This document shows positions 23,487 to 31,668 of a DNA stretch of 45,397 nucleotides, piece by piece. The translations under genes were made by a program, and so were the position numbers. Location of the stretch: contig DEKX01000040.1 in assembly GCA_002354095.1 (NCBI GenBank), forward strand, positions 1 to 45,397. The letters are read 5' to 3'. Source of the stretch: Prevotella sp. UBA2711 (lineage in GTDB: Bacteria; Bacteroidota; Bacteroidia; Bacteroidales; Bacteroidaceae). Numbering within the stretch: position 1 is the first letter of the stretch; every line of letters begins with the position of its first letter. The notes beneath the pieces are model-generated. The model searched no databases. It had not been told where the DNA came from and was given only the letters and a program-made list of their open reading frames with translations.

Positions 23487-24625
23487 CAATACCTAATCGT
23501 CTCTGTACCGATATTAAAGGCAAAACGAGCTGGACCTACACCACAAGTAAAGGTTCCTATCTTACTAAATGAGGTGCTGTTGTAAATGTTCACAAAACCA
23601 TTAGCTGAAGCATCGTAATAAGTACCTGCTGGCTGATAAGCAGCGATATACAAATTTTTTTTCAGTGGATCTATGCCTATTGCAGCTGGGTATTCTATTC
23701 CTTCGGGATTAAATATACTCAATTTACCTGTCTGAATGTCATAAACGGAGTAAGTCACAGGATTAGTAGAACCATAAGGAGTGCCGAAAGCATAAATCTT
23801 AGAGCCAGCACATGCCATACTTGTAGCATTAGGAATAATCGCTTTTACTGAGATATTCGATAAATTCGAACAATCTATCTGGTACACACCAGCATTTTCC
23901 TGAGCATAAGTAGGAGCTGGACCGAACTGACCATAATCGAGATAATATATGTAATTACCTGCAACTGCTATATCCTGAGGATTACGGATATTCGCATCCT
24001 TCAGTGTCTGCTCATTCCCATTCGTGAGGTCAATCAGAGAAATCGAGGCATTACCCTTTCCCCAATCACTGTTAGCAACAATCATTAAATTGTTATAAAC
24101 AGTTAACCCCTCTGGATAAGAACCTACTTTAATTTTTTTAGCCAAAGCGAAGTTAAGCGTATCAATAGCTGCTACATATCCACCATAGGTTGAAACATAT
24201 ATCTTATCTCCATCTGCTGTTATTCGACGAGGGCTTACTCCATCAGTCTCTCCCAACATCGTAGCTGAAGTAAGGTCAATTCGCTGAATAACCTTTAATG
24301 TTTTGGCATTGGTTACAAAGACAGAATTCTCTCCCGCTACAACTATATAGAACTTGTCGCCATAACTTAAGGCATCATTGACTGTCATTCCAAGAGTAGC
24401 CCCTGAATTAGCAGCACCGAATGCATTTTGAGTTGTATTCTTTGTGGTATAGTCATAATAGGTCAAACTACCAGGAATTGAACTATAGGAGTTACCAGAA
24501 CAAACAACATACGCACCATTTGAAACAGGAACTAAGTACGTGCTGGGACCATTACTGTCATTGTTACATGCTGAAAAGAGTGTTGCACTCAATAATACAG
24601 TCAAAGATAATAAATACTTTTTCAT
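23486..24625 (-). CDS. beta-propeller surface lipoprotein (BtuG/YncE-like)
   Basis: A 379-residue lipoprotein (KKYLLSLTVLLSATLFSAC, Cys20) made of YncE-like propeller blades: repeated units such as NDALSYGDKFYIVVAGENSV, RITADGDKIYVSTYGGYVAA and GLTVYNNLMIVANSDWGKGN. The layout, beside a TonB-dependent receptor with a BtuF and BtuC after it, matches BtuG, the seven-bladed propeller that caps BtuB in Bacteroides and binds cobalamin very tightly. DUF5074 or YncE would be the database label. The ligand is inferred from the neighbours, not from residues I can read. Confidence 0.8.
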   Translation of the reverse strand: MKKYLLSLTVLLSATLFSACNNDSNGPSTYLVPVSNGAYVVCSGNSYSSIPGSLTYYDYTTKNTTQNAFGAANSGATLGMTVNDALSYGDKFYIVVAGENSVFVTNAKTLKVIQRIDLTSATMLGETDGVSPRRITADGDKIYVSTYGGYVAAIDTLNFALAKKIKVGSYPEGLTVYNNLMIVANSDWGKGNASISLIDLTNGNEQTLKDANIRNPQDIAVAGNYIYYLDYGQFGPAPTYAQENAGVYQIDCSNLSNISVKAIIPNATSMACAGSKIYAFGTPYGSTNPVTYSVYDIQTGKLSIFNPEGIEYPAAIGIDPLKKNLYIAAYQPAGTYYDASANGFVNIYNSTSFSKIGTFTCGVGPARFAFNIGTETIRY

Positions 24626-24632
24626 TTTCTTT

Positions 24633-26636
24633 TTAGAATTTATAATTAATTGTTATTTGATAGCTTCTTCGAGGCATTGGATATAATCGAACCAATTCAT
24701 ACTGACGATTGAACAGATTTTTAATATCCAGACGTCCTTCCAATTGATGTCGACCAAACTGAAACCGTCGCCATGCAGTTATACCAAAATCCACATGTCC
24801 TTTTATGTCGGTATCTTCATAATGCTCGTTATTTGCCCAACGCTTACTCATCGCTGTTGCATGAAGAGATAAATTCAGCCATGGATTCTCATAACATAAT
24901 GAGCCGCTGAACGTATGATAAGGCGTATAAGCCAGTTGCAATCCGTAGGATGCAGAACCAGGCAATGCCTTGTTTTGAGCGGACTGATAGCTATAGGCTC
25001 CTGTTATTGACAAAACTTGCTGCAAAGAGAATTTCTGGACAGCACGGAGCGTAGCATCAAATCCCCATATTTGCACTTTTCCCACATTGACACACCGCCA
25101 GACAAACATGTTTACAGGAAGCGCCATAATTTTGTCTTTCACTTCATTATAGTAGCCATCTAATGAACATTGAACTGAAAACAGCTGAGACAACGAATTT
25201 GCATATGTCATGCCGATATTGAACTGTTGGGCACTTTCCGGATTCAAATCATAGCTGCCGTAATGAAAGTAGTAATTTTCATTGAATGTTGGAGCACGGA
25301 AGATATTTTTATAGGAGGCACGAATATATAGTTCACCATCCGCCAATGCCTTATAGGATAATGACAAAGAGGGCGACAACCGTCGCATATTACTCGACTT
25401 GACACCGTCTTTTGTGTCATTCAAATAAAGCGAGTAAAGCATACGACCTATAATCGTTACCCTACTCTTTTGGTATTTGGCTGTGGCCGATTGTAGAATG
25501 GTATGCCGATAAGGACGTCCGACCATCGATTGCTGAGTGTTTCCACTTAGGTTATTGAAAGTATAATCAGCAGAATAATCAAAAGCCCAACTATCATTAG
25601 GAGTATAAAGCAACGCGACAGAAGTGTAAGCCTCCCGTTGCCAATAGTCGGCATCATTAACCCCACCCTGATACAACGGGTCTCTGTACGACGAGGAATA
25701 CCAGTTGAATTTCCCATTCCATTTCATCGACCATCGCTCAGCCAAGCGTGTCTGATACCATAATTGCCCGAAGAAATTCCTATCCCGCAAAGTCTCGCGA
25801 TTCAAGTTCGTGTAATAGCGCACTTGTCCAGGCAGTTGCCTGTCGTTATCGTAGTAATAAACCTTTCCTGATAGTCGGTTCTTATCATTGATAGTCCATA
25901 GGAAGTTCAATTCTCCATGACCGGAATTCATTCTGCTGTTATTACGTCGTTCAGAGATGAGATAGTCACCATTCTGCAATTCGTAGGGATAGTCGTTTTC
26001 AGCATAGGTGTATTCTGCTACGGCACTGAACGCAAAATGGTTGGAAAAGTTTTGTTCATAACGCACAAAAGGACTCACATAACCAAACGAGCCGAAGCGC
26101 AGTTGGGTGGTCAGATGGGGCTTCACGTCATCTGTCGGTAAGCGCAATGTCTGGATATTCAGTACGGCAGGTGTAGAAGCCTGACGTGCGGGAATAAAAA
26201 TGTCATCATTATCGCCAATCACTAATGAGATATTATCGACATTATCCAATGAGTAACGCGACAGGTCTATCTCACCACTCTGGCAGTCAGAAAGCATCAC
26301 ACCATCATAGCTCACACCTGTATGTTTGGCACCAAATCCACGCACGGAAACCGTTTTCATACCTCCTGCTCCACCATAATCGCGCAGCGTGATACCAGGC
26401 AGACGGTGTAGCGCATCAGCCATATCCGTAATACCCATTGTCTGCATATCCTGACGGTCCAAAAGATGCAAAGGCGACGTACTAGTCAGGGTATGTTTGC
26501 GCTGAGTCTCTACAACAGTTACTTCCTCTATTTGGTGTACGCGGTCGGTTATGGTGTCAGTTTGAGCATAGCCGCCTATAGGCAACAGCACCCACACGTA
26601 TAGGGAAATCAGTCTATAGAACGTTTTATCTTCCAT
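24633..26636 (-). CDS. TonB-dependent outer-membrane receptor (BtuB-like)
   Basis: A 667-residue protein with a signal peptide (cleavage near PIGGYAQ, residue 25), a TonB-box-like EEVTVVE, a plug domain (MADALHRLPGITLRDYGGAG, TVSVRGFGAKHTGVSYDGVM), and a 22-strand barrel ending in the aromatic-terminated ITINYKF, as expected for BAM insertion. There is no N-terminal carboxypeptidase-like domain, so it is not a SusC. With the BtuG-, BtuF- and BtuC-like genes downstream it probably imports a corrinoid; a siderophore or haem remains possible. Its start overlaps the end of the HU-LysM gene by 28 bases, so it has no room for a riboswitch leader of its own. Confidence 0.85.
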   Translation of the reverse strand: MEDKTFYRLISLYVWVLLPIGGYAQTDTITDRVHQIEEVTVVETQRKHTLTSTSPLHLLDRQDMQTMGITDMADALHRLPGITLRDYGGAGGMKTVSVRGFGAKHTGVSYDGVMLSDCQSGEIDLSRYSLDNVDNISLVIGDNDDIFIPARQASTPAVLNIQTLRLPTDDVKPHLTTQLRFGSFGYVSPFVRYEQNFSNHFAFSAVAEYTYAENDYPYELQNGDYLISERRNNSRMNSGHGELNFLWTINDKNRLSGKVYYYDNDRQLPGQVRYYTNLNRETLRDRNFFGQLWYQTRLAERWSMKWNGKFNWYSSSYRDPLYQGGVNDADYWQREAYTSVALLYTPNDSWAFDYSADYTFNNLSGNTQQSMVGRPYRHTILQSATAKYQKSRVTIIGRMLYSLYLNDTKDGVKSSNMRRLSPSLSLSYKALADGELYIRASYKNIFRAPTFNENYYFHYGSYDLNPESAQQFNIGMTYANSLSQLFSVQCSLDGYYNEVKDKIMALPVNMFVWRCVNVGKVQIWGFDATLRAVQKFSLQQVLSITGAYSYQSAQNKALPGSASYGLQLAYTPYHTFSGSLCYENPWLNLSLHATAMSKRWANNEHYEDTDIKGHVDFGITAWRRFQFGRHQLEGRLDIKNLFNRQYELVRLYPMPRRSYQITINYKF

Positions 26637-27766
26637 TTTAACTTCGGAATCTTGATCACTTGACCTTCCTTCAGTTCTGAATTACCTTTCAACCCATTAT
26701 ATACTTCTATGTAGCACGACATTCCTTCTCCAAGTTCTCTCCGTGAAATCTTCGACAATGTCTCCCCAGCACGAACCTTCACTTCACGGTCTGTTCCTAC
26801 GATATGATAGGCACCCGTACGAACTCGGGCATCCATCGCTTCGTATTTCTTCCAGAACGGCTCTTCTGTCTGTTTTGCCTGTTCCGGTTCCGTCTTGGTT
26901 TGAGGTTTCTCAACTGCCGACTGCTCCTCTGCAAGTTTTTCTACAGAAGGTTGCTCAACAGAAGGCACGTCAAGAACATCAGCAGAGTCAACTTCTATGA
27001 CTTCAATACTATCTGTAACGTTCTCGACATCAGTAGCGTCATCTACATCCTTTGTTGCATGCTGCTGACCATACCAAAAGCCGGCATAGGCAGATGCAGC
27101 CATCAGCAACAGCGTCAGTAATACGTAACCTACGACTTTCTTCCATGAGCTACCACCTTCCTCCTCTTCTTCATTTTCTCCATCTTCATCGTCTTCTTCT
27201 TCGGTCTCAGGTTTTTCATCCTCCTGCTCTATCGTGTTGTCCACAATATCCATCAGCGGACGAACGACCGTTTCCGTTTCAGCGGAAGTATTTGTCGTTT
27301 CAGCGGAAGTAGCTACGGTTTCTTCTGAAACGACTTCCTGTTCTTTGCTTACCTGCTGAGTGGCTTCCTCTTCTGTATTCTCCATCGAGTCGAGCTCCGA
27401 CAGCTCCTCTTCTGTCAGGTCATCAGCTAAGTCTTCAAATTCCACACCATCGTTCAGTATAACGGTCTCGAATTGGGAGAAAGGCTTATTCACCAATTCC
27501 TTCATCAAGGCATCGGGGGTGAATGTTATTTTGGCATGACTGTCAATCATTACTCGTTCACCAGTGCGCACACTAACACTCTCACGAGCCTCAACCTGTA
27601 TTTTCTTGAAGGTTCCAAGTCCCTTCACCTTCACCTGTCCTTCGGTGTCAAGTCCCTCTTGGATAACTTCAAACACCAATGCAGCAAACTGATTGGCTTC
27701 TTTGACCGTCAGCTTGTTTTTTTCAACCAGTATCTTGGCTATTTCTTGAATCGTCAATTTTCCCAT
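26609..27766 (-). CDS. HU domain - transmembrane - LysM fusion protein
   Basis: A 385-residue protein of unusual build. Residues 1-95 are an HU/IHF-type DNA-binding domain (TIQEIAKILVEKNKLTVKEA, VKGLGTFKKIQVEARES). Residues about 107-206 are a long acidic linker. A membrane helix spans 211-232 (VVGYVLLTLLLMAASAYAGF), then a Val/Glu/Asp-rich spacer, then a LysM domain at about 327-373 (VKVRAGETLSKISRRELGEG, EGQVIKIPKL), which binds peptidoglycan. DNA would lie inside, cell wall outside. The start is the ATG at 27766 behind a clear GGAGGA; it is two bases past the stop of the plain HU gene. Confidence 0.88.
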   Translation of the reverse strand: MGKLTIQEIAKILVEKNKLTVKEANQFAALVFEVIQEGLDTEGQVKVKGLGTFKKIQVEARESVSVRTGERVMIDSHAKITFTPDALMKELVNKPFSQFETVILNDGVEFEDLADDLTEEELSELDSMENTEEEATQQVSKEQEVVSEETVATSAETTNTSAETETVVRPLMDIVDNTIEQEDEKPETEEEDDEDGENEEEEEGGSSWKKVVGYVLLTLLLMAASAYAGFWYGQQHATKDVDDATDVENVTDSIEVIEVDSADVLDVPSVEQPSVEKLAEEQSAVEKPQTKTEPEQAKQTEEPFWKKYEAMDARVRTGAYHIVGTDREVKVRAGETLSKISRRELGEGMSCYIEVYNGLKGNSELKEGQVIKIPKLKWKIKRSID

Positions 27767-27768
27767 CT

Positions 27769-28050
27769 TCAACGTCCTCCTTTCAATTTATCTTTCCAAG
27801 TCTGATTCGGTTTGAAATTCAACACGAGTTTGGGTGGAACCAACATACGCTGTCCTGTAGAAGGATTCACAATAATGCGTTCCATCTTTTTCCTAGTCTC
27901 AAAGACACCGAAATTAGGCACAATTACACTATTGTCTGTGACAAAAGCATCGCTCATTGCTGTGATGATGTTATTCACCAACTTCTGGGTAGCTTTTTGG
28001 TCGTACCCAGTTTTAGCCGATAACTGGTTGATAAATTCCTTGTTATTCAT
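27769..28050 (-). CDS. HU-family DNA-binding protein
   Basis: A 93-residue HU/IHF-type protein: NNKEFINQLSAKTGYDQKAT helices, VIVPNFGVFETRKKMERIIV as the beta arm, and NPSTGQRMLVPPKLVLNFKP, the end of the arm and last strand. It bends or wraps DNA as a dimer. The RMLVPP in place of the usual PATGExI-xI tip suggests a Bacteroidetes-specific subgroup rather than canonical HupB. It begins inside the rimO stop (ATGAATAA, 28043-28050) and precedes the HU-LysM fusion, so the two HU proteins may act together. Confidence 0.88.
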   Translation of the reverse strand: MNNKEFINQLSAKTGYDQKATQKLVNNIITAMSDAFVTDNSVIVPNFGVFETRKKMERIIVNPSTGQRMLVPPKLVLNFKPNQTWKDKLKGGR

Positions 28051-29359
28051 ATCTGGTTGTTGCGTATAAATCAAATTCTTCTGCGTCTGTTACCTTGACA
28101 TCATAAAACTCACCGATAGTCAGTTGTTCGCTGGCAGGTATAAGAACCTCAGGGTCAACCTCAGGCGAACAGAACTCGCTGCGCCCCACATACCAGTCTC
28201 CTTCCTTTCGGTCGATGATTACCTTCAGTACCTGTCCTATCTTGGCAGCCTCAATCTCTGCACTGATATGCTGTTGCAATCGCATCAGCCGGTCCAATCG
28301 TTGCTGTTTCACTTCAGCAGGAACATCATCCTCATAATGTTCAGCTGAATAGGTGCCATCTTCCTCTGAATAAGCAAAAGCGCCCATTCTTTCGAAGCGA
28401 GCCCACTTCGTGAATTCCATCAGTTCCTGGAAATCCTCATCCGTTTCACCGGGGAATCCCACCATCAGCGTTGTACGAAGATGAATACCAGGCACCTCCT
28501 TTCTCATCTTCGTGATGAGATCGTAAGTTTCTGCCTTCGTCACATGTCGTTGCATCCTACTCAATATCCTGTCGCTGATATGTTGGAGAGCAATGTCCAG
28601 ATAGCTGCACACATTCTGCTTTTCCCGCATTACCCGCAGCAGATCCCAAGGGAAATGGGCGGGATAGGCATAATGCAAACGAATCCATGCAACCCCTTCT
28701 ATCTCAGCCATTCTTTCGATGAGTTCGGCAATATGTTGTTTTCCGTCTATGTCCACACCATAGTAAGTCAGTTCCTGAGCAATCACCTGAAACTCCTTCA
28801 CGCCCTTACTGACTAAAGAACGCACCTCGTCCAGAATCTCATCCATCGGCCTACTCTGATGTCTTCCTGTAATGATGGGTATCGCACAGTAGGCACAATG
28901 TCTGTCGCATCCCTCAGAGATTTTCAAGTAAGCATAATGTCCTGGGGTCGTTAATTTCCTAAGATTTCCTGGTTCATCTTGGTTATCCAGACCTTCCTTC
29001 TTTTCCAGCTGGTCTAACAGCTCCCGATAATTAAACTTCCCATACCATCCATCTACTTCCGGAATCTCTTCTTCAAGATCAGCAAGATATCTTTCTGACA
29101 AACAGCCCATTACGTAGAGAGCCTTCAGTTTACCTTCTGTCTTTGCCTGAGCAAATTCCAAAATGGTATCGATACTCTCCTGTTTAGCATCTTCGATAAA
29201 ACCACAAGTATTCACCACAGCGATATCTCCCTCAGGATGCTCACTGTCATGAGTCACTTGATAACCACGAGCCTCAAAAAGTCCCATCAGTTTTTCACTG
29301 TCCACGAGATTCTTCGAGCACCCAAGTGTGATGAAATCGATAGTTGGTTTCTTATTCAT
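28043..29359 (-). CDS. rimO: ribosomal protein uS12 methylthiotransferase
   Basis: A 438-residue radical-SAM enzyme that methylthiolates Asp88 of ribosomal protein S12. The N-terminal UPF0004 domain has ITLGCSKNLVDSEKLMG and VVNTCGFIEDAKQESID. The radical-SAM cluster CxxxCxxC is in SEGCDRHCAYCAIPIITGRH, followed by the C-terminal TRAM domain (about 370-438). I start at the ATG at 29359, which overlaps the ftsY stop in ATGAATAA; the seven codons above it are not conserved. Downstream, the same 8-base overlap joins it to the HU gene. Confidence 0.96.
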   Translation of the reverse strand: MNKKPTIDFITLGCSKNLVDSEKLMGLFEARGYQVTHDSEHPEGDIAVVNTCGFIEDAKQESIDTILEFAQAKTEGKLKALYVMGCLSERYLADLEEEIPEVDGWYGKFNYRELLDQLEKKEGLDNQDEPGNLRKLTTPGHYAYLKISEGCDRHCAYCAIPIITGRHQSRPMDEILDEVRSLVSKGVKEFQVIAQELTYYGVDIDGKQHIAELIERMAEIEGVAWIRLHYAYPAHFPWDLLRVMREKQNVCSYLDIALQHISDRILSRMQRHVTKAETYDLITKMRKEVPGIHLRTTLMVGFPGETDEDFQELMEFTKWARFERMGAFAYSEEDGTYSAEHYEDDVPAEVKQQRLDRLMRLQQHISAEIEAAKIGQVLKVIIDRKEGDWYVGRSEFCSPEVDPEVLIPASEQLTIGEFYDVKVTDAEEFDLYATTRYE

Positions 29360-30308
29360 GCTTAAACAGAGAGTCAACAAACTGACGTTTATTAAACAGC
29401 TGGAGATCTTCCATCCCCTCGCCTAAACCGATATACTTCACTGGCACTTTGAGCTGGTCGCTGATACCAATAACGACACCACCTTTGGCGGTTCCATCAA
29501 GTTTAGTAATAGCCAATGACGTAATTTGAGTAACAGCCGCAAACTGCTTTGCCTGCTCAAAAGCATTCTGACCGGTAGAACCGTCCAGAACCAGCATCAC
29601 CTCATCGGGAGCCTCGGGCAACACTTTCTTCATCACGTCCTTGATTTTCTTCAGCTCGTTCATCAAGCCCACCTTGTTATGCAGTCGACCGGCTGTATCA
29701 ATCAGTACTACATCAGCCCCGTTGGCTTTAGCTGAACTCAGGGTATCGAAAGCCACAGAAGCAGGATCACTGCCCATCTGCTGCTTGATGACGGGAACGC
29801 CTACACGATCGCCCCAGATACACAACTGCTCGACAGCTGCGGCACGGAAAGTGTCTGCAGCGCCCAAATACACTTTCTTGCCATCCTGTTTGAATTGCCA
29901 AGCCAATTTTCCGATAGTAGTGGTCTTACCTACTCCATTCACCCCCACTACCAGAATAACGTATGGCTTGTGGTCGGCAGGCAAATCCCAATTATCACTA
30001 TCTTCCGAATTATTTTCAGCCAACAAAGCGGCGATTTCATCACGAAGAATATTATTTAGCTCGCTCGTGCTTACGTACTTGTCACGAGCCACACGTTCCT
30101 CTATTCGCTCGATGATTTTCAGCGTGGTATCTACGCCCACATCGCTCGTAATCAGCACTTCCTCCAAATCATCCAGAACGTCGTCATCCACCTTCGACTT
30201 ACCGGCTACAGCACGAGCCAGTTTGTCGAATACACTCGTCTTAGTCTTCTCCAGACCTTTGTCGAGCGTTTCCTTTTTATCCTTATTAAAGAAACCAAAA
30301 ATTCCCAT
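29352..30308 (-). CDS. ftsY: signal recognition particle receptor FtsY
   Basis: A 318-residue SRP-family GTPase with the short N domain (no acidic A domain) and G domain: P-loop GVNGVGKTTTIGKLA, DTFRAAAVEQL, DTAGRLHN, TKLDGTAKGG and the closing GLGEGMEDLQLFN. It receives Ffh-nascent chain complexes at the membrane. The chosen ATG at 30308 begins MGIFGFFNK, a membrane-binding amphipathic start; the eleven codons upstream run into the promoter. It leads the long minus-strand transcript with rimO, two HU genes and, apparently, the corrinoid locus. Confidence 0.96.
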   Translation of the reverse strand: MGIFGFFNKDKKETLDKGLEKTKTSVFDKLARAVAGKSKVDDDVLDDLEEVLITSDVGVDTTLKIIERIEERVARDKYVSTSELNNILRDEIAALLAENNSEDSDNWDLPADHKPYVILVVGVNGVGKTTTIGKLAWQFKQDGKKVYLGAADTFRAAAVEQLCIWGDRVGVPVIKQQMGSDPASVAFDTLSSAKANGADVVLIDTAGRLHNKVGLMNELKKIKDVMKKVLPEAPDEVMLVLDGSTGQNAFEQAKQFAAVTQITSLAITKLDGTAKGGVVIGISDQLKVPVKYIGLGEGMEDLQLFNKRQFVDSLFKHE

Positions 30309-30338
30309 AACTTTCAAATTACTCCATTTAATCGGGAG

Positions 30339-30346
30339 CAAAATTA
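30339..30346 (-). promoter_or_regulatory. -7 box of ftsY operon
   Basis: TAATTTTG on the minus strand, 30 bases before the ftsY ATG and directly beyond the DUF4295 terminator. Confidence 0.6.
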
Positions 30347-30386
30347 CAAAAAAAAACCGAAACCCTTATCAGATTTCGGTTTTTTC
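30346..30386 (-). terminator. terminator after DUF4295 gene
   Basis: On the minus strand AAACCGAAA and TTTCGGTTT form a 9-bp stem around an 11-base loop, followed by a run of T. It separates rpmB-rpmG-DUF4295 from ftsY. Confidence 0.85.
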
Positions 30387-30404
30387 TATATACCTTTTTT
30401 ATTT

Positions 30405-30563
30405 TTAGTTCTTAAAGAAGTCCTTCACAGCTTCGTTTGGAACCATCTGCTCGTCGAAGATGTAAGCACCAGTCTTAGGGCTCTTTACCATCTTGATTAC
30501 CTTTGTGTAAGCGCGACCATCCTTTGAACCTTCATGGAGGGTTGCGACGGTTTTCTTTGCCAT
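30405..30563 (-). CDS. DUF4295 small protein
   Basis: A 52-residue basic protein, MAKKTVATLHEGSKDGRAYT then KVIKMVKSPKTGAYIFDEQM, ending KDFFKN. It matches DUF4295, a Bacteroidetes-specific family encoded straight after rpmG and before ftsY; the lysine-rich make-up and the setting suggest a ribosome-associated role, not proven. It lies 10 bases after rpmG. The window shows the standard rpmB-rpmG-DUF4295 order. Confidence 0.95.
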   Translation of the reverse strand: MAKKTVATLHEGSKDGRAYTKVIKMVKSPKTGAYIFDEQMVPNEAVKDFFKN

Positions 30564-30573
30564 GCTTTATAGA

Positions 30574-30765
30574 TTATTTAATCTCCTTGTGCACAGTCAT
30601 GCGCTTCAGGATGGGGTTATACTTCTTCAATTCCATTCTCTCAGGAGTGTTCTTACGGTTCTTGGTCGTAATATAACGACTTGTTCCGGGCAGTCCACTC
30701 TCCTTCATTTCGGTGCACTCCAGGATTACCTGAACGCGGTTACCTTTAGCTTTCTTGCCTGCCAT
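30574..30765 (-). CDS. rpmG: 50S ribosomal protein L33
   Basis: A 63-residue L33: GNRVQVILECTE, TSRYITTKNRKNTPERMELK and YNPILKRMTVHKEIK. It lacks the paired CxxC knuckles of zinc-binding L33 forms, so it is a zinc-independent type. It is co-transcribed with rpmB three bases upstream. Confidence 0.97.
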   Translation of the reverse strand: MAGKKAKGNRVQVILECTEMKESGLPGTSRYITTKNRKNTPERMELKKYNPILKRMTVHKEIK

Positions 30766-30768
30766 GTG

Positions 30769-31032
30769 TTAGTCTCCTATAACTTTAATGTCTTTCCAAT
30801 CTACATAACCTTTAGCAACAGCTTGCTTCAGGGCAGCGTCCAGACCTACCTTATTAATCATACGCAGACCAGCGGCGCTGATCTTCAACTGAATCCAGCA
30901 AGCCTCCTCTACATAGTAGAACTTCTTGCTGAACAGGTTTACATCAAAGCTGCGCTTTGTGCGATGCTTTGAGTGAGACACGTTATTACCAATCTGTGCC
31001 TTCTTTCCCGTAATCTGACAAATTTTAGACAT
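30769..31032 (-). CDS. rpmB: 50S ribosomal protein L28
   Basis: An 87-residue L28 with the standard opening MSKICQITGKKAQIGNNVSH and SKHRTKRSFDVNLFSKKFYY, then the C-terminal SAAGLRMINKVGLDAALKQA. No zinc-binding cysteine set is present. It is the first gene of rpmB-rpmG-DUF4295 and has a TACCTTTG -7 box 52 bases upstream. Confidence 0.97.
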   Translation of the reverse strand: MSKICQITGKKAQIGNNVSHSKHRTKRSFDVNLFSKKFYYVEEACWIQLKISAAGLRMINKVGLDAALKQAVAKGYVDWKDIKVIGD

Positions 31033-31083
31033 TTCTATCTACTTTTTCTTGTTCCTAAAATATAACTTACTCCAAACAGGGTG

Positions 31084-31091
31084 CAAAGGTA
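31084..31091 (-). promoter_or_regulatory. -7 box of rpmB operon
   Basis: TACCTTTG on the minus strand, giving a leader of about 45 bases for rpmB-rpmG-DUF4295. Confidence 0.6.
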
Positions 31092-31150
31092 CGAAAAAGT
31101 TTAGAGTTTAAAGTTCAATCTTTAGAGAAATCGCCGATTCTTAATATTTT

Positions 31151-31666
31151 TTAACCTTCCAAGGCCGCTGGTCTTGGTTCATCCTTCAGGAAATCGAGGA
31201 ACATTTGCATCGCCACATGGGTAGCAATAGCGAGATTGATATCCCGTCCGTGATCTTCCTCTACCTTCTTGGTAATCTGTCTTTCCTGTGTGCCGCAAGC
31301 CAACCATATTGTACCGACAGGAATCTCTTTCGTACCACCTGTCGGACCGGCAAAGCCCGTTGCAGCAATGGCAAAATCGGTGTTCAGCGTCTTACAGGCT
31401 CCTATCACCATCTGTTTAGCCACTTCCTCACAGACTGCAGTCTGTTCCTCTATCACTTGTGGGTCAACATTCAGCAGTCGTTCCTTGATTTCGTCGACAT
31501 ACGATACGACTCCACCCTTAAAATACTTAGAAGCGCCAGGAATGGAAATCAGAGCTTCGGCAATACGTCCACCCGTACAACTTTCAGCCGTTCCTACTGT
31601 CTTCTCTATTTCCCACAGTATCTGGCTCACCTCCCTGCTAATAATCTTACTTTCAAAATCTATCAT
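31151..31666 (-). CDS. CinA-family nicotinamide-nucleotide amidohydrolase
   Basis: A 171-residue stand-alone CinA C-terminal domain (PncC type), which hydrolyses NMN to nicotinic acid mononucleotide. It has the active-site block TAESCTGGRIAEALISIPGA, the FKGGVVSYVDEIKERLLNV segment, and ATGFAGPTGGTKEIPVGTIW. There is no N-terminal molybdopterin-like (COG1058) domain, so it is the short form. It begins two bases after the tsaD stop. Confidence 0.92.
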   Translation of the reverse strand: MIDFESKIISREVSQILWEIEKTVGTAESCTGGRIAEALISIPGASKYFKGGVVSYVDEIKERLLNVDPQVIEEQTAVCEEVAKQMVIGACKTLNTDFAIAATGFAGPTGGTKEIPVGTIWLACGTQERQITKKVEEDHGRDINLAIATHVAMQMFLDFLKDEPRPAALEG

Positions 31667-31668
31667 AT

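Noticed and set aside
26637..26700. Cobalamin riboswitch before btuB
   Set aside because: The bases upstream are coding sequence of the HU-LysM gene and no B12-box-like element is visible.
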